In this document: piece after piece, positions 1 through 8,042 of the stretch
Position numbering within the stretch: the stretch's first letter is position 1
Layout of the letters: each line of letters begins with the position of its first letter
Assembly: GCF_000750005.1 (NCBI RefSeq)
Contig: NZ_JPYA01000105.1
Coordinates: forward strand, 1-64,000
Length of the DNA stretch: 64,000 bases
Source: Geobacillus icigianus
Lineage (GTDB): Bacteria; Bacillota; Bacilli; Bacillales; Anoxybacillaceae
Reading direction: 5' to 3'
Made by a program: the position numbers and the translations under genes
Notes under the pieces: model-generated
Told to the model about the DNA's origin: nothing
The model's input: only the letters and a program-made list of their open reading frames with translations
Databases searched by the model: none

Positions 1-729
1 TCGTCCAGCGCTGGGCATAGTAACGCAAGATCTCTTCATCGCCTAGCTCCCGGTCGGTGCTCAAGACAACATGGAGATGATCTGGCGTCATCGGTTCATC
101 CGCCTTCCAAGCCAGCAGCACCACCGCGTCATCAAGACCGTTGAGCGCGCCTTCGTAGCGGTAGACACGATCACGCTCGTTCCCCACCGTGACGAGGCGG
201 GTGTCGTTGGGCTCGATATAGCGGGCGAACTCCTTTGCTTGGACGGCGGGCGATGCCTTTCGGATAGAGAATCCGGTTCGTCTTGAGCATGGCGATGACA
301 TGGAATCCTTGTTTCAGGCAGGCTTCGATGAGCGCTTGGGACGGATACCATGAATCCATGAGCACATACACCGGCTGAGCCCGCTTCCCCTTGAGCGAGG
401 AAAGCCTCTCGATCGCTAGGTCGATTTTGCTTCTTCCCGCCACCTTATCATAGAGACGGGTATACACCATCTGCCAAACAAGCGAATGCCCCCAGACCCA
501 TTGATGATCGCTGTGAGAGAAATGCCAGTCACACCCTTGAATGGCGTGGGCGGCCCGTGACGAAGGCCTCGTTTTTTGGCAAATGGACGATTTCTTGAGC
601 TTATCGCTCCCATCAATGTTGTCGAGCGCTTCATTTGGTGGTCTCGGCAAACGTCGCAAACAAATATTCGCAGTCCTTGTGAACGTCATCCACCAATCGT
701 TTACTCAACACTATCAAAAAGTCCAACAT
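1..729 (-). pseudogene. Decayed IS4-type transposase, C-terminus beyond window edge
   Basis: The minus strand encodes fragments of a DDE transposase of the IS4 type in several frames. An ATG at 729 opens an N-terminal piece that stops after 32 codons (MLDFLIVLSKRL...). A middle piece in another frame has QGCDWHFSHSDHQWVWGHS and, further on, VLMDSWYPSQALIEACLKQG, which carries the second catalytic Asp (DSWY). After about position 250 the reading shifts again into AKEFARYIEPNDTRLVTVGN and then LGDEEILRYYAQRW, running off the left edge. At least two frameshifts plus a nonsense codon mean it cannot make a working enzyme. The family call rests on these motifs. The terminal inverted repeats were not identified. 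It marks the left end of the window as an insertion hot spot. Confidence 0.8.
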
Positions 730-1113
730 CCCATTTCCCCTAGCGCCAGCCGAGTTCCGTCCTCGCCCGCGCGGCCCCCAGCGTTAGCCTCTGCACCGGT
801 CTGAAGCGGATGGTTGCGCCCGACAGACGGGCCTAGCACCCCACAGCGGAAAGCGGCGCTGCACCGGCTGGAGGCGGACAGCCGCGCCAAAAAGGAGCTG
901 ACCCAAAAGGCGATCTCCCCTCAGAAGCCGGTGATTTACTCGTGGATACGGCTTTGCCATCTCATTTCTCAACTAGAAAAACCTTGTTGCATGGATCCTA
1001 ATTTTCAGGCGTTTCCCCATTGATGAAGGGAAGCAGCGGTTGTTCATCGGCCTTCTCAAGAAAGACCCAACTCGTGTGGCAGGGAAGCAGCTAGTGCTTC
1101 TATATAGCGATGA
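730..1113. other. Gene-free stretch between IS remnant and coxA
   Basis: No convincing gene is visible. About 780-910 is very GC-rich and may be further IS debris. A 70-residue frame on plus (814-1023) has no ribosome binding site and no recognisable motif. The right part is occupied by the degenerate interspersed repeat listed separately. Confidence 0.5.
911..1060 (+). repeat. Degenerate copy of the 135-bp interspersed repeat
   Basis: This stretch aligns by eye with the two tandem copies at 5783-6052. It shares GCCGGTGATTTA near its start, then a TTTCTCAA...GAAAAACCTTGT block, a GCAT, a GGCGTTTCCCCATTG block (ATGCCCCGTTG in the other copy) and a final CGGTTGTTCATCGGCCTTCT that begins the next unit. 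The unit length is close to 132 bp. It carries many substitutions and has lost most of the terminal palindrome. Confidence 0.6.
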
Positions 1114-1147
1114 GAGAGGGTGTCCCAGTCTTTTGGGACACCCTCTC
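1114..1147 (-). terminator. Strong hairpin after coxA, possible terminator
   Basis: A perfect 14-bp stem (GAGAGGGTGTCCCA at 1114-1127 with its complement at 1134-1147) has a six-base loop and lies 30 bp past the coxA stop. There is no U-run in the coxA direction, so it may stabilise the 3' end or terminate weakly. Confidence 0.5.
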
Positions 1148-1176
1148 GATCGTTCAGCTTGCCCGTCTCGTTCGCA

Positions 1177-1911
1177 CTATCGCGTATTTTCCGGCCGTTC
1201 TTGAATCGTATCGCCGATAAAAATGGTGCGCAAGTCGCGGTCAATTTCCTCTCGGTTCACCGCACCGCCGTGGCGCATCGTGTTGTCGATCGAACGAACG
1301 CGATGGTACATGCTTGGGTTGGACGTGACGCGCACCCGCTTGCCGCCGGCATGCGGAGCAACCGCTTGGGCGACGCGCTGTTCAACGCGCTCCGGATGGC
1401 GGTCGGCGGTCGTGATCGCGATCAATGCTTGGCCGCCGTACACCACCGCGCGAGCATCCTTCACCCCGCTGACCGCCGCGGCCCGGCGAGAGAGCTGTTC
1501 GGCCAAGCGGCCGTCATACGTTCGATAGTAGGACGGATGCGGGTCGACGTTTAGCGAGTGCAAATGCCCGTGGTAATTGTAATCGCCATCGCCAAAATCG
1601 ACATCGGGCGGAAGAGCCGGCACGCCCGTGTCAAAGCGGGTCGCCGCCGGTCCGCCAAGACGGCCGCCATCCGTCAAATAGTCGGTCGCCGGCCCGCGCC
1701 GCGTCCATAGATACCGGTTGTCATAGTTGAGCGCGTTCGTGCCATAGCGGCCGTAGCGGAAATCATCGCTCCGTTCCGTCGAGTAATAGCCGATTGGCCT
1801 TGCGCTGTCGTTGTAGCGTTGTGCGCCTTCATTTCCTTCCTGATCATTGGCGCATGAAGCGAGCAAGCCGGCCGCTGACAGCGCAGCGAGCCATTTGACC
1901 GCTTGTCTCAA
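1177..1911 (-). CDS. coxA: Sporulation lipoprotein, CoxA-like (YhcN/YlaJ family)
   Basis: A 244-aa exported lipoprotein. The N-terminus is a short basic stretch, a hydrophobic segment and the lipobox LLASC with the acylated Cys at residue 20. The region after about residue 130 looks like the YhcN/YlaJ domain of spore lipoproteins (SRRAAAVSGVKDARAVVYGG, then a long charged tail). The middle is low-complexity and Tyr/Asn/Gly-rich. In B. subtilis the equivalent gene lies just downstream of safA and encodes a cortex-associated protein. Here a kinase-fold gene and nadE lie between them. Family members sit in the spore inner membrane or cortex. The exact role is not known. I found no clear sigma-E or sigma-G promoter upstream. 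The symbol is given by family and synteny. Confidence 0.8.
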   Translation of the reverse strand: MRQAVKWLAALSAAGLLASCANDQEGNEGAQRYNDSARPIGYYSTERSDDFRYGRYGTNALNYDNRYLWTRRGPATDYLTDGGRLGGPAATRFDTGVPALPPDVDFGDGDYNYHGHLHSLNVDPHPSYYRTYDGRLAEQLSRRAAAVSGVKDARAVVYGGQALIAITTADRHPERVEQRVAQAVAPHAGGKRVRVTSNPSMYHRVRSIDNTMRHGGAVNREEIDRDLRTIFIGDTIQERPENTR

Positions 1912-1989
1912 TGGAAAACCCCCCTTGGTTTCCTAAGCCCCGGGCTGGCCACAAACCAGCCTTACGTTTAGCTTGTGGAAAAAGGGGAG

Positions 1990-2197
1990 GCGTTATCGCT
2001 GTCAGTTTCCGCCAACCGGAACATTGGCGGACCATCAACGAACGGCATCTTGAGCAGGCGTTATGGCGGCCCGTTCCGTGAAAAGCGCTGTTTCTTCCAT
2101 CATGGGCGGCCTATGCGTTATCGCTGTCCGTTCCCGCCAGCCGCCATTCATCCCATCTACTCTTTGGGCTTTGCCCTGCCCATTCTTTAAGATGGGA
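1990..2197. repeat. Direct repeat and folded element between coxA and nadE
   Basis: The 306-bp gap between coxA and nadE holds a 29-bp imperfect direct repeat starting GCGTTATCGCTGTC (1990-2018 and 2115-2143, 25 or more bases identical) and a shorter partial copy near 2056 (GCGTTATGGCGGCCCGTT). At 2151-2197 an outer stem TCCCATCT/AGATGGGA encloses a small GGGC/GCCC hairpin, close to the nadE stop. There is no U-run. No coding potential is evident. Confidence 0.5.
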
Positions 2198-2217
2198 CAC
2201 GTCTGTCGGAAATGACG

Positions 2218-2958
2218 TTAAAACTTCGGCGGCGCTATAGCGAGCTGCCGTTTATGATGCGAACGTTCGTGCAGCTGTTCAATAATGTTCCGGTCCCGCT
2301 CTGGGATGTCTTCTCCTTTCAAATATTTGTCAATCATTTCATATGTCGTGCCCATCTCGCTTTCGTCCGTCTGTCCTTCCCATAATCCGGCGCTCGGTGC
2401 TTTTGTGATGATTTCTTCGGGAACGCCGAGCACGCGAGCCATTTCTCGCACTTCGCATTTGGTGAAATGAATGAGCGGCACTAAATCGACCCCGCCATCC
2501 CCGTATTTCGTGAAGTAGCCGGTATGCCATTCGGCGGCGTTGTCCGTGCCGACGACAAGATAACCGTAGTTGTTGGCGACCGCGTACAACGTCGTCATGC
2601 GCAGGCGCGCCCTCGTGTTCGCATCGCCGAGGCGCGCTTTCTCCTCATTCCACTCCCCGCGGGCTTTCAGTTCGGCTTCCACGGCGCCGAACAGCGCCTT
2701 ATGCGCCTCGGTCAAATCGATGACCAAATGGCGAATTCCGCAGCTTTCCACCACTTTCAGCGCATCTTCCATGTCTTTTGGATGGCTTTTGCACGGCATG
2801 ATCAAGCCGAGCGAATCGTCCGGAAAGGCTCGCCGAATCAAATGGGCGACGACCGCCGAGTCAATGCCGCCGCTGATGCCGACGACCGCCCCGTTCAGAC
2901 CGGCCGCCGCGACTTGTTCCCGCAGCCATTGCACAAGCTTGTCAATCGTTTCTTGCAT
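2218..2958 (-). CDS. nadE: NH3-dependent NAD+ synthetase
   Basis: This enzyme catalyses the last step of NAD formation, amidating deamido-NAD with ATP and ammonia in the cytoplasm. The 246-aa protein has only the synthetase domain and no N-terminal glutaminase, so free ammonia is the expected donor. The ATP pyrophosphatase loop SGGIDS is at residues 29-34, and NNYGYLVVGTDNAAEW with GDGGVDLVPLIHFTKCEVR are typical of the family. The gene sits 41 bp downstream of the kinase-fold gene on the same strand and may be read with it. It is separated from nadBCA by safA, which differs from B. subtilis, where I recall nadE at a distant site. Confidence 0.93.
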   Translation of the reverse strand: MQETIDKLVQWLREQVAAAGLNGAVVGISGGIDSAVVAHLIRRAFPDDSLGLIMPCKSHPKDMEDALKVVESCGIRHLVIDLTEAHKALFGAVEAELKARGEWNEEKARLGDANTRARLRMTTLYAVANNYGYLVVGTDNAAEWHTGYFTKYGDGGVDLVPLIHFTKCEVREMARVLGVPEEIITKAPSAGLWEGQTDESEMGTTYEMIDKYLKGEDIPERDRNIIEQLHERSHHKRQLAIAPPKF

Positions 2959-2999
2959 TCACCTTCGACCCCTTTTCCATCGATTTCATTTCTCATGTT

Positions 3000-3941
3000 T
3001 TATTTTAGCATAGCGCACAGGCGGCGGACAAACCGCTCCCGCTTTTCCCTGTCGATCGCCAAGCGGCGACGGCGTTCGACGGCCGGCCGCCACTCCCGAA
3101 AGATGTCAGCCGGGAAAAGGAGGGCATGCAAAAACCAGCGCTTTTCCAGCCATTGGCGGAGCGGAGCGAAACGAGCGAGCGCTGAGTACGACCAGCCGAT
3201 GTGCGGCAACAAGCGGTTGGCATATTGCCAATAATCCAGCCCGGGCGAAGCCATGGCGGCGGCATCATAGTCAATGAGCCATAAATGGCCGGCAGAACAC
3301 AAAAAATTATGCGGAGCGACATCGCCGTGAATGATCGCCACCGGCTCCGCCGCCAACTCGGCGGCATGCTCGGCGCACGTTGCCAAACAATCGCGCGCCC
3401 AGCGCTGCACAAACAAAATGTCTTCCTTTTCCATGATGGTTTCAATGAGCGGCAAGTGGCGACAAAACTCATCATAGCGGCGGCGCCATTTTTCATACAG
3501 ATGCAGGCGCGGCAGGGCGCCGGCCGCTCGCTCCGTCCGAACAATGAACGCAGTCGCCGCATGGTAGCGCCGCAAAAGAGAGAGGCCGGCGGCGGCAGCG
3601 CGTCCATCGGCGAGCGAAAGCGGGCGCCCGTCCTTTACGTACTCCATCAGCAGCCAATAGCTCCCGCCCGCTTCCACCACGCCTCCGCTGCCGATCGGCG
3701 CGAGAGCGGGAGCGGCCAAAAACCCGGCGCGCCGCAAAGCCGAAAGCAGCCATGCTTGCCGCCAAGCGGCCGCAAACGAACGATACGCTTTGGCGACCCA
3801 CATCCCTTGCCGGGCGGCGATGGCGATCACGTACGGTTTCAATGCCACCGCCTGCTGAATGTCAAGACGGAAGCGGCGCCCAAGAAGAAAAAAGAGACGG
3901 CGGGCAGCGTCTCTTTCCATTCCGTTATTCGTTATCGCCAT
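3000..3941 (-). CDS. Kinase-fold protein (APH/CotS-like) coupled to safA
   Basis: A 313-aa protein of the aminoglycoside-phosphotransferase/choline-kinase fold. The ATP-binding Lys is probably K51 in WVAK. The catalytic loop HGDVAPHN is at 205-212 and the metal-binding IDYD at 223-226, so the active site looks intact. ATG at 3941 is chosen because it lies 17 nt inside the end of safA, giving translational coupling. A longer upstream reading in this frame is only safA antisense-phase sequence. Related proteins in Bacillus (CotS, YsxE, YtaA) are spore coat or sporulation proteins. Coupling to safA suggests a coat or inter-coat role rather than drug resistance. The substrate is unknown. Confidence 0.8.
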   Translation of the reverse strand: MAITNNGMERDAARRLFFLLGRRFRLDIQQAVALKPYVIAIAARQGMWVAKAYRSFAAAWRQAWLLSALRRAGFLAAPALAPIGSGGVVEAGGSYWLLMEYVKDGRPLSLADGRAAAAGLSLLRRYHAATAFIVRTERAAGALPRLHLYEKWRRRYDEFCRHLPLIETIMEKEDILFVQRWARDCLATCAEHAAELAAEPVAIIHGDVAPHNFLCSAGHLWLIDYDAAAMASPGLDYWQYANRLLPHIGWSYSALARFAPLRQWLEKRWFLHALLFPADIFREWRPAVERRRRLAIDREKRERFVRRLCAMLK

Positions 3942-5430
3942 GTTCGCTCTCCTCATCCGGCGGCTCGCCAAACAAACGCGGGCCAGCCTCCGCAGGCCAA
4001 AACGGCGGCGCCGATCCAGGCGGGTTGGCCGGGTAACCACCTCTAGGCCACTGAAGCACAGGCGCAGTTGGCGGCAGATACCCATACGGAGCGGACGGAA
4101 TGTATCCTCCGTAATACGGCGCCGGCGCATAAATGGGCATATAGCCCAATGGCGGATAGCCGGACGGCGGCGCGTACGTTGCCGGTGCGCCATAAACGGG
4201 CGCCATCGGGGCAGGATGAACGTAACCGGCGCCGATCGGCGAGGGGAATGGAGGGGCGCCGTGCCCGACCGGCGGCAGAGCTGCCGATTCATCGCTGCTT
4301 TCTTGAATTCCAGGAAACGGCGCCGAACTGCTTTCCGGGCTGTCGGCAGCGGCCGACGATGAATGTGGAATAGGCGGCGCTGTCGGCAGCGGCGGGGGGT
4401 AATATCCCGCTCCCGGCCAGACCGGAACTGTCGACACGTATCCTTGATTCGCTCCAAACATCGGCGGAACGAACGGAGCGTTAGGAAGATGGGGCAGCGG
4501 CGGCGCCTCATCGCTTTCTTCCGCCTTCCATTCGTTCGGGCTTTCGCCGTTCTCCTCTTTCATGACGTCCGGCAAAATGTTGCTCGGCTTCGGCGGGAGC
4601 GGCGGCGCCGCAGCCCAAGACTGGGCAAACGAAAGAGGAGGCGGCGGCGTCACCGGAGGAATGGTGTGCACGAGCGGAGGCGCAGAGGCCTTTGCCTCGG
4701 CTTTCGCTGTTTCTTTTTTTTCCTCGACCGGTTCCGCCGCGGCGGGATTGGCCGCTTTGTCCGCTTGCTTCGGCGCCGGCGCTTCGTTGACGGCCGCGGG
4801 CGCTTCGTTCACCGGAACGTTGGGGAGCTTATTAACGGGAGCGGCCGCCGCTTGATTTGCCTTCGCATTCGGTGCTTGGCCGATCGGCATGCCGGATCCT
4901 GTTTTCGCTCCGGCGTTCGCTTCGTTGGCCGCTTGTTTTGCTTTGTCAACCGGGGCGGCTGGCGTGTTGTTCGCCATTTTTGGCGCGGCTGGCGTGTTGT
5001 TCGCTGCTTTCGCCGGAGCTGGCGTTTCGTTTGCCGCTTTTGGTGCAGGCGGCATTTCATTGGCCGGTTTCGGCGCCACTGACATGTTGTTTGTCGGGTT
5101 CGCTGCGGCCGGCGTTTGATTGGCGGCTGGCGCTTCTCCAATAGCGGCGTTGGGGGCCGAGCCGAATTCCGCTTCAAGGTCAATGGAAACAAACGGTTTC
5201 GCTTCGGTGTACGGGTGTTCTTTCACCTCGATTTTTTTGGGCGGCGCCGTCGTCTTCGCCCCTTTTTTGACCGGAACGCCGGCCGTTGGCACTTTGATTT
5301 TCATACCAGGCATGATGAGATTCGGATCGCTTAGGTGGCCATTTATTTTTTTCAATTGTTCAAAATCGACTCCATATTTTTGAGCGATTTTCCAAAGGGT
5401 GTCTCCCTTCTGAACAATATGGATTTTCAC
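3925..5430 (-). CDS. safA: Spore coat morphogenetic LysM protein SafA
   Basis: A 501-aa protein that organises inner coat assembly at the cortex-coat boundary in the mother cell. Residues 1-48 form a LysM domain (IVQKGDTLWKIAQKYGV...MPGMKIKVP) expected to bind cortex peptidoglycan. Then come an Ala/Pro/Asn-rich repetitive segment (about 90-230), an acidic linker, and a Pro/Tyr/Gly-rich C-terminal third (YAPPSGYPPLGYMP, YYGGYIPSAPYGYLPP), as in B. subtilis SafA. The initiation codon is a GTG preceded by TAGGAGGGGAACGGA. A sigma-E promoter is readable upstream. The gene overlaps the kinase-fold gene by 17 nt. In B. subtilis SafA interacts with SpoVID, which is also in this window. Confidence 0.93.
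   Translation of the reverse strand: MKIHIVQKGDTLWKIAQKYGVDFEQLKKINGHLSDPNLIMPGMKIKVPTAGVPVKKGAKTTAPPKKIEVKEHPYTEAKPFVSIDLEAEFGSAPNAAIGEAPAANQTPAAANPTNNMSVAPKPANEMPPAPKAANETPAPAKAANNTPAAPKMANNTPAAPVDKAKQAANEANAGAKTGSGMPIGQAPNAKANQAAAAPVNKLPNVPVNEAPAAVNEAPAPKQADKAANPAAAEPVEEKKETAKAEAKASAPPLVHTIPPVTPPPPLSFAQSWAAAPPLPPKPSNILPDVMKEENGESPNEWKAEESDEAPPLPHLPNAPFVPPMFGANQGYVSTVPVWPGAGYYPPPLPTAPPIPHSSSAAADSPESSSAPFPGIQESSDESAALPPVGHGAPPFPSPIGAGYVHPAPMAPVYGAPATYAPPSGYPPLGYMPIYAPAPYYGGYIPSAPYGYLPPTAPVLQWPRGGYPANPPGSAPPFWPAEAGPRLFGEPPDEESEHGDNE
4800..5130 (-). repeat. In-frame low-complexity repeats within safA
   Basis: Imperfect repeats of about 11-13 codons encode variations on ANNTPAAPK / ANETPAPAK / ANEMPPAPK. 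Neighbouring units (for example around 4955-5010) are nearly identical in DNA, containing GGCTGGCGTGTTGTTCGC twice, so this part of the gene can probably expand and contract between strains. Confidence 0.7.
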
Positions 5431-5506
5431 TCCGTTCCCCTCCTAAACCGAGACTGTCGGTGCTCGCTCGAACCATTGCTTGTTTCCGGCTAGTGTCTTT
5501 CAACAC

Positions 5507-5535
5507 AATGTATGAGCGGAATGAACGATTTATGA
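5507..5535 (-). promoter_or_regulatory. Sigma-E promoter of safA
   Basis: Reading the minus strand: TCATAAA (complement of 5529-5535), a 14-nt spacer, then CATACATT (complement of 5507-5514). This fits the mother-cell sigma-E pattern TCATATT-N14-CATACAAT. The -35 element directly abuts the U-tract of the upstream terminator. Confidence 0.85.
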
Positions 5536-5580
5536 TAAAAAAATCCCTAGCCGAACGGAAAAGCTCCCGTTCAGCTAGGG
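5536..5580 (-). terminator. Rho-independent terminator upstream of safA
   Basis: A 14-bp stem (CCCTAGCTGAACGG / CCGTTCGGCTAGGG on the minus strand, 5545-5580) is followed by TTTTTTT. It closes whatever is transcribed leftward from the nadBCA side, about 480 nt past the nadA stop. Confidence 0.9.
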
Positions 5581-5582
5581 AA

Positions 5583-5760
5583 AGCGAAAGATGCTTCGTC
5601 GCAATCGGACAGGCACCTCTTTCTTGCTGGTTTTCGCGCCCCATGCCTCGTACGTCGTCGCAAACGGACTGGGCCCCTCCCGTTGCTATAAACGTACCAG
5701 CTGTTTCTGTTGCCTTATCGTGAAAATCTCCCAAGGTTTCTCTAATTGAAAAGAGATCGA
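5583..5760 (-). other. Unassigned transcribed-looking stretch before the terminator
   Basis: Between the repeat pair and the terminator lies about 170 bp with no recognisable gene. On the minus strand it contains two similar blocks, GTCCGTTTGCGACGACG and GTCCGATTGCGACGAAG, and ends in a strong terminator. It could be the body of a small RNA or the decayed end of a gene. A frame runs through it without stopping before the terminator, which argues against a protein. Confidence 0.3.
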
Positions 5761-5782
5761 ATCAGCATATTTTGCACGAAAT

Positions 5783-6060
5783 CACCAGCCTTCTAGGAGA
5801 CCGGTGATTTAAGGGGGCAAGCCGCTTATCAAGACCGTTTCTCAAATCGAAAAGCCTTGTCGCATCAGGATTACCTTTCAAACGATGCCCCGTTGCTCAA
5901 AAGAAACAACCGTTTTTCACCAGCCTTCTAGAAGGCCGGTGATTTAAGGGGAAATACTGCTATCCAACATTGTTTATCGAATTGAAAAAACTTGCAACAC
6001 CATCATTTTATTTCTTGTAATTTCCGACAAGTCGAATGAAGCTGGTGATTTTCACCATCC
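5783..6060 (+). repeat. Two tandem copies of a 135-bp interspersed repeat
   Basis: Copy 1 starts at 5783 (CACCAGCCTTCTAGGAGACC), copy 2 at 5918 and a truncated third start at 6053. The period is exactly 135 bp. Each begins with a near-perfect 24-bp palindrome centred on TCTAGA (CACCAGCCTTC / GAAGGCCGGTG in copy 2), followed by GATTTAAGGGG, then less conserved blocks (TCGAAAAGCCTTGTCGCATCA versus TCGAATTGAAAAAACTTGCAACA). The third start reaches the nadA stop codon. A diverged copy is at 911-1060. The family is unknown to me. The palindromic end suggests a small non-autonomous element. Confidence 0.75.
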
Positions 6061-6062
6061 CC

Positions 6063-7166
6063 CTAGGCAAGCGCCAGCATCCGCTGCAGCGCTGTTTTCG
6101 CCTCAAAAGCGACATGTTCAGGAACGGTGATCCGGTTGACGATCGTTCCTTGTTCGAGCGATTCGAGCGCCCACACGAAATGCGGCAAGTCGATGCGGTT
6201 CATCGTCAAACACGGGCACATATAGGGGTTGAGGGAAACGATTTCCTTGTCCGGATGCTCTTGTTTCAACCGGTTGACCAAGTTCATTTCCGTGCCGATC
6301 GCCCATTGGCTTCCGGGTGGAGCGTTCCGAATCGTGTCAATAATGTATTTCGTGGAGCCGGCATCATCGGCCTGCTGAACGACTTCAAAGCGGCACTCCG
6401 GGTGAACGATGATTTTCATGTCCGGCTTCGTGCGGCGAATGAACGCGATTTGCTCGACCGTAAAATTTTCATGAACCGAGCAATGCCCTTTCCAAAGAAT
6501 GACCTTCACGCGCTCCAGCGCACCGGTGCATTGCAGCGTCTCTTCGTGCGGATCCCAGACCGCCATCTCATCTAGGCCGATTCCGAGCGCATACGCCGTA
6601 TTTCTTCCCAAATGTTGATCAGGCAAAAAGAAAACCCTCTCTTTTTGGGAAAACGCCCACTCCATCATGCGTTTGGCGTTCGATGAGGTGACGGTCGCCC
6701 CGCCATGCCGGCCGACAAACGCTTTAATGGCCGCCGTCGAGTTAACGTATACAAGCGGAACGATCGTTTCGCCCAAGCGCTCGCTTAGCGCCGCCCAGGC
6801 CCGCTCGACTTGAAACAGATCGGCCATGTCGGCCATGGAACAGCCGGCGCGCAAATCCGGCAAAATGACCGCCTGCGCCGCGCTCGTTAACATATCGGCC
6901 GTTTCCGCCATGAAATGGACGCCGCAAAACACGATGTAATCGGCCTCGCTGTTTTTCGCCGCGAGCCTTGCAAGCTGAAGCGAATCACCGGTGGCATCGG
7001 CGAATTGAATCACTTCATCTTTTTGATAATGATGGCCCGGAATGAACAAGCGCCGACCAAGGCGTTCTTTGACGGCGCGAGCGCGCGCTTCCAGCTCATC
7101 CTTTTCCATCATTTTGTATTTTTCCGGCATTTCATCCATACGTTTCAACTGTTCGAGTACGTTCAT
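6063..7166 (-). CDS. nadA: Quinolinate synthase
   Basis: This enzyme condenses iminoaspartate (from NadB) with dihydroxyacetone phosphate to quinolinate, using a 4Fe-4S cluster. Signature stretches include [49 protein letters not shown] and [14 protein letters not shown], whose cysteines include the cluster ligands. I start at ATG 7166 ([10 protein letters not shown]), which gives 367 aa, matches the B. subtilis N-terminus and has a GGGGGAGA site at good spacing. An ATG 15 nt earlier overlaps that site. It lies 14 bp after nadC in the nadBCA operon. The neighbouring nifS product probably loads the cluster. A truncated repeat copy abuts its stop. Confidence 0.95.
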   Translation of the reverse strand: MNVLEQLKRMDEMPEKYKMMEKDELEARARAVKERLGRRLFIPGHHYQKDEVIQFADATGDSLQLARLAAKNSEADYIVFCGVHFMAETADMLTSAAQAVILPDLRAGCSMADMADLFQVERAWAALSERLGETIVPLVYVNSTAAIKAFVGRHGGATVTSSNAKRMMEWAFSQKERVFFLPDQHLGRNTAYALGIGLDEMAVWDPHEETLQCTGALERVKVILWKGHCSVHENFTVEQIAFIRRTKPDMKIIVHPECRFEVVQQADDAGSTKYIIDTIRNAPPGSQWAIGTEMNLVNRLKQEHPDKEIVSLNPYMCPCLTMNRIDLPHFVWALESLEQGTIVNRITVPEHVAFEAKTALQRMLALA

Positions 7167-7180
7167 CCATTCTCCCCCCA

Positions 7181-8011
7181 TTATTGCAAAGAAAAACTAA
7201 TATCGAGCGCCGCGGCGGAGTGGGTCAAAAAACCGAGGGAAATATAATCGACTCCGGTTGCGCCATACGCCGCGACGTTGGCGAGTGTAATGCCGCCGGA
7301 TGCTTCGGTGACGATCGGCTTTGGCACGAGCGGAACAAACGTTTTCACTTCCTCAGGCGTTCGATTGTCAAACATGATCACATCCGCCCCCGCCGCGACC
7401 GCCTCAAGCACTTCCGCTTCCGTCTCCGTTTCCACTTCGATTTTCACCATATGGCCAAGCCGCTCCCGCACCGTTTTCACCGCGGCGGCAATCGACCCAT
7501 AAAACGCGATATGATTGTCTTTAATCATCACGCCGTCATACAAGCCGAAACGGTGGTTGTAGCCGCCGCCGCAAGTGACCGCGTATTTTTCCAGCATGCG
7601 CAGCCCCGGCGTCGTTTTTCTTGTGTCACAAATGCGGGTGCGGCTATCCCCGAGGCGATCGACCGCCTGCCGCGTCACCGTCGCGATGCCGCTTAGGCGC
7701 TGGAGCAGATTTAAAATGACCCGCTCCCCGGATAACAGCGACCGCACCGGTCCAGCAACTGAGGCGATCGGTTCGCCGGCGGAAACCCGTTCACCGTCTC
7801 TTTTGATCACCGATACGTCAATTTGCGGATCGAGCAGCCGATAACCGGCAGAAATGATATCAACCCCGGCCAAAACGCCGGCCGCTTTCGCTGTAAACAC
7901 GCCGGCGGCCCGTTCATGGTCTGGAAAGAGAAGATCGCTCGTCAAATCGCCATCGCCCATATCCTCAAGAAAAAAGTGCCGCAGCAGCTGTTCGAGTTTC
8001 AATCGGTTCAT
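7181..8011 (-). CDS. nadC: Quinolinate phosphoribosyltransferase
   Basis: A 276-aa enzyme converting quinolinate and PRPP to nicotinate mononucleotide with release of CO2. Family landmarks are [15 protein letters not shown] at the start, [20 protein letters not shown], the [17 protein letters not shown] motif, [19 protein letters not shown] and the phosphate-binding end [17 protein letters not shown]. It is the middle gene of nadB-nadC-nadA, 31 bp after nadB. Confidence 0.96.
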   Translation of the reverse strand: MNRLKLEQLLRHFFLEDMGDGDLTSDLLFPDHERAAGVFTAKAAGVLAGVDIISAGYRLLDPQIDVSVIKRDGERVSAGEPIASVAGPVRSLLSGERVILNLLQRLSGIATVTRQAVDRLGDSRTRICDTRKTTPGLRMLEKYAVTCGGGYNHRFGLYDGVMIKDNHIAFYGSIAAAVKTVRERLGHMVKIEVETETEAEVLEAVAAGADVIMFDNRTPEEVKTFVPLVPKPIVTEASGGITLANVAAYGATGVDYISLGFLTHSAAALDISFSLQ

Positions 8012-8042
8012 CGTTCATCCTTCCTTCGTTGTCTTTTTTCGC

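Noticed and set aside
814..1023. 69-codon plus-strand protein
   Set aside because: No ribosome site or known motif, and its second half is the degenerate interspersed repeat.
3000..3941. Aminoglycoside resistance gene
   Set aside because: The fold fits, but its overlap with safA and similarity to CotS-type spore proteins make a spore role far more likely.
3942..4511. A 503-residue version of the safA-linked kinase
   Set aside because: The first 190 codons are an alternate frame of safA, rich in Arg; the kinase domain begins after the ATG at 3941.
3859..5082. Arg-rich plus-strand proteins opposite safA
   Set aside because: They are antisense shadows of a Pro/Ala/Gly-rich gene; the high Arg content is the usual artefact.
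5360..5734. 124-codon minus protein upstream of safA
   Set aside because: It reads straight through a strong terminator and the safA promoter and into safA in another frame.
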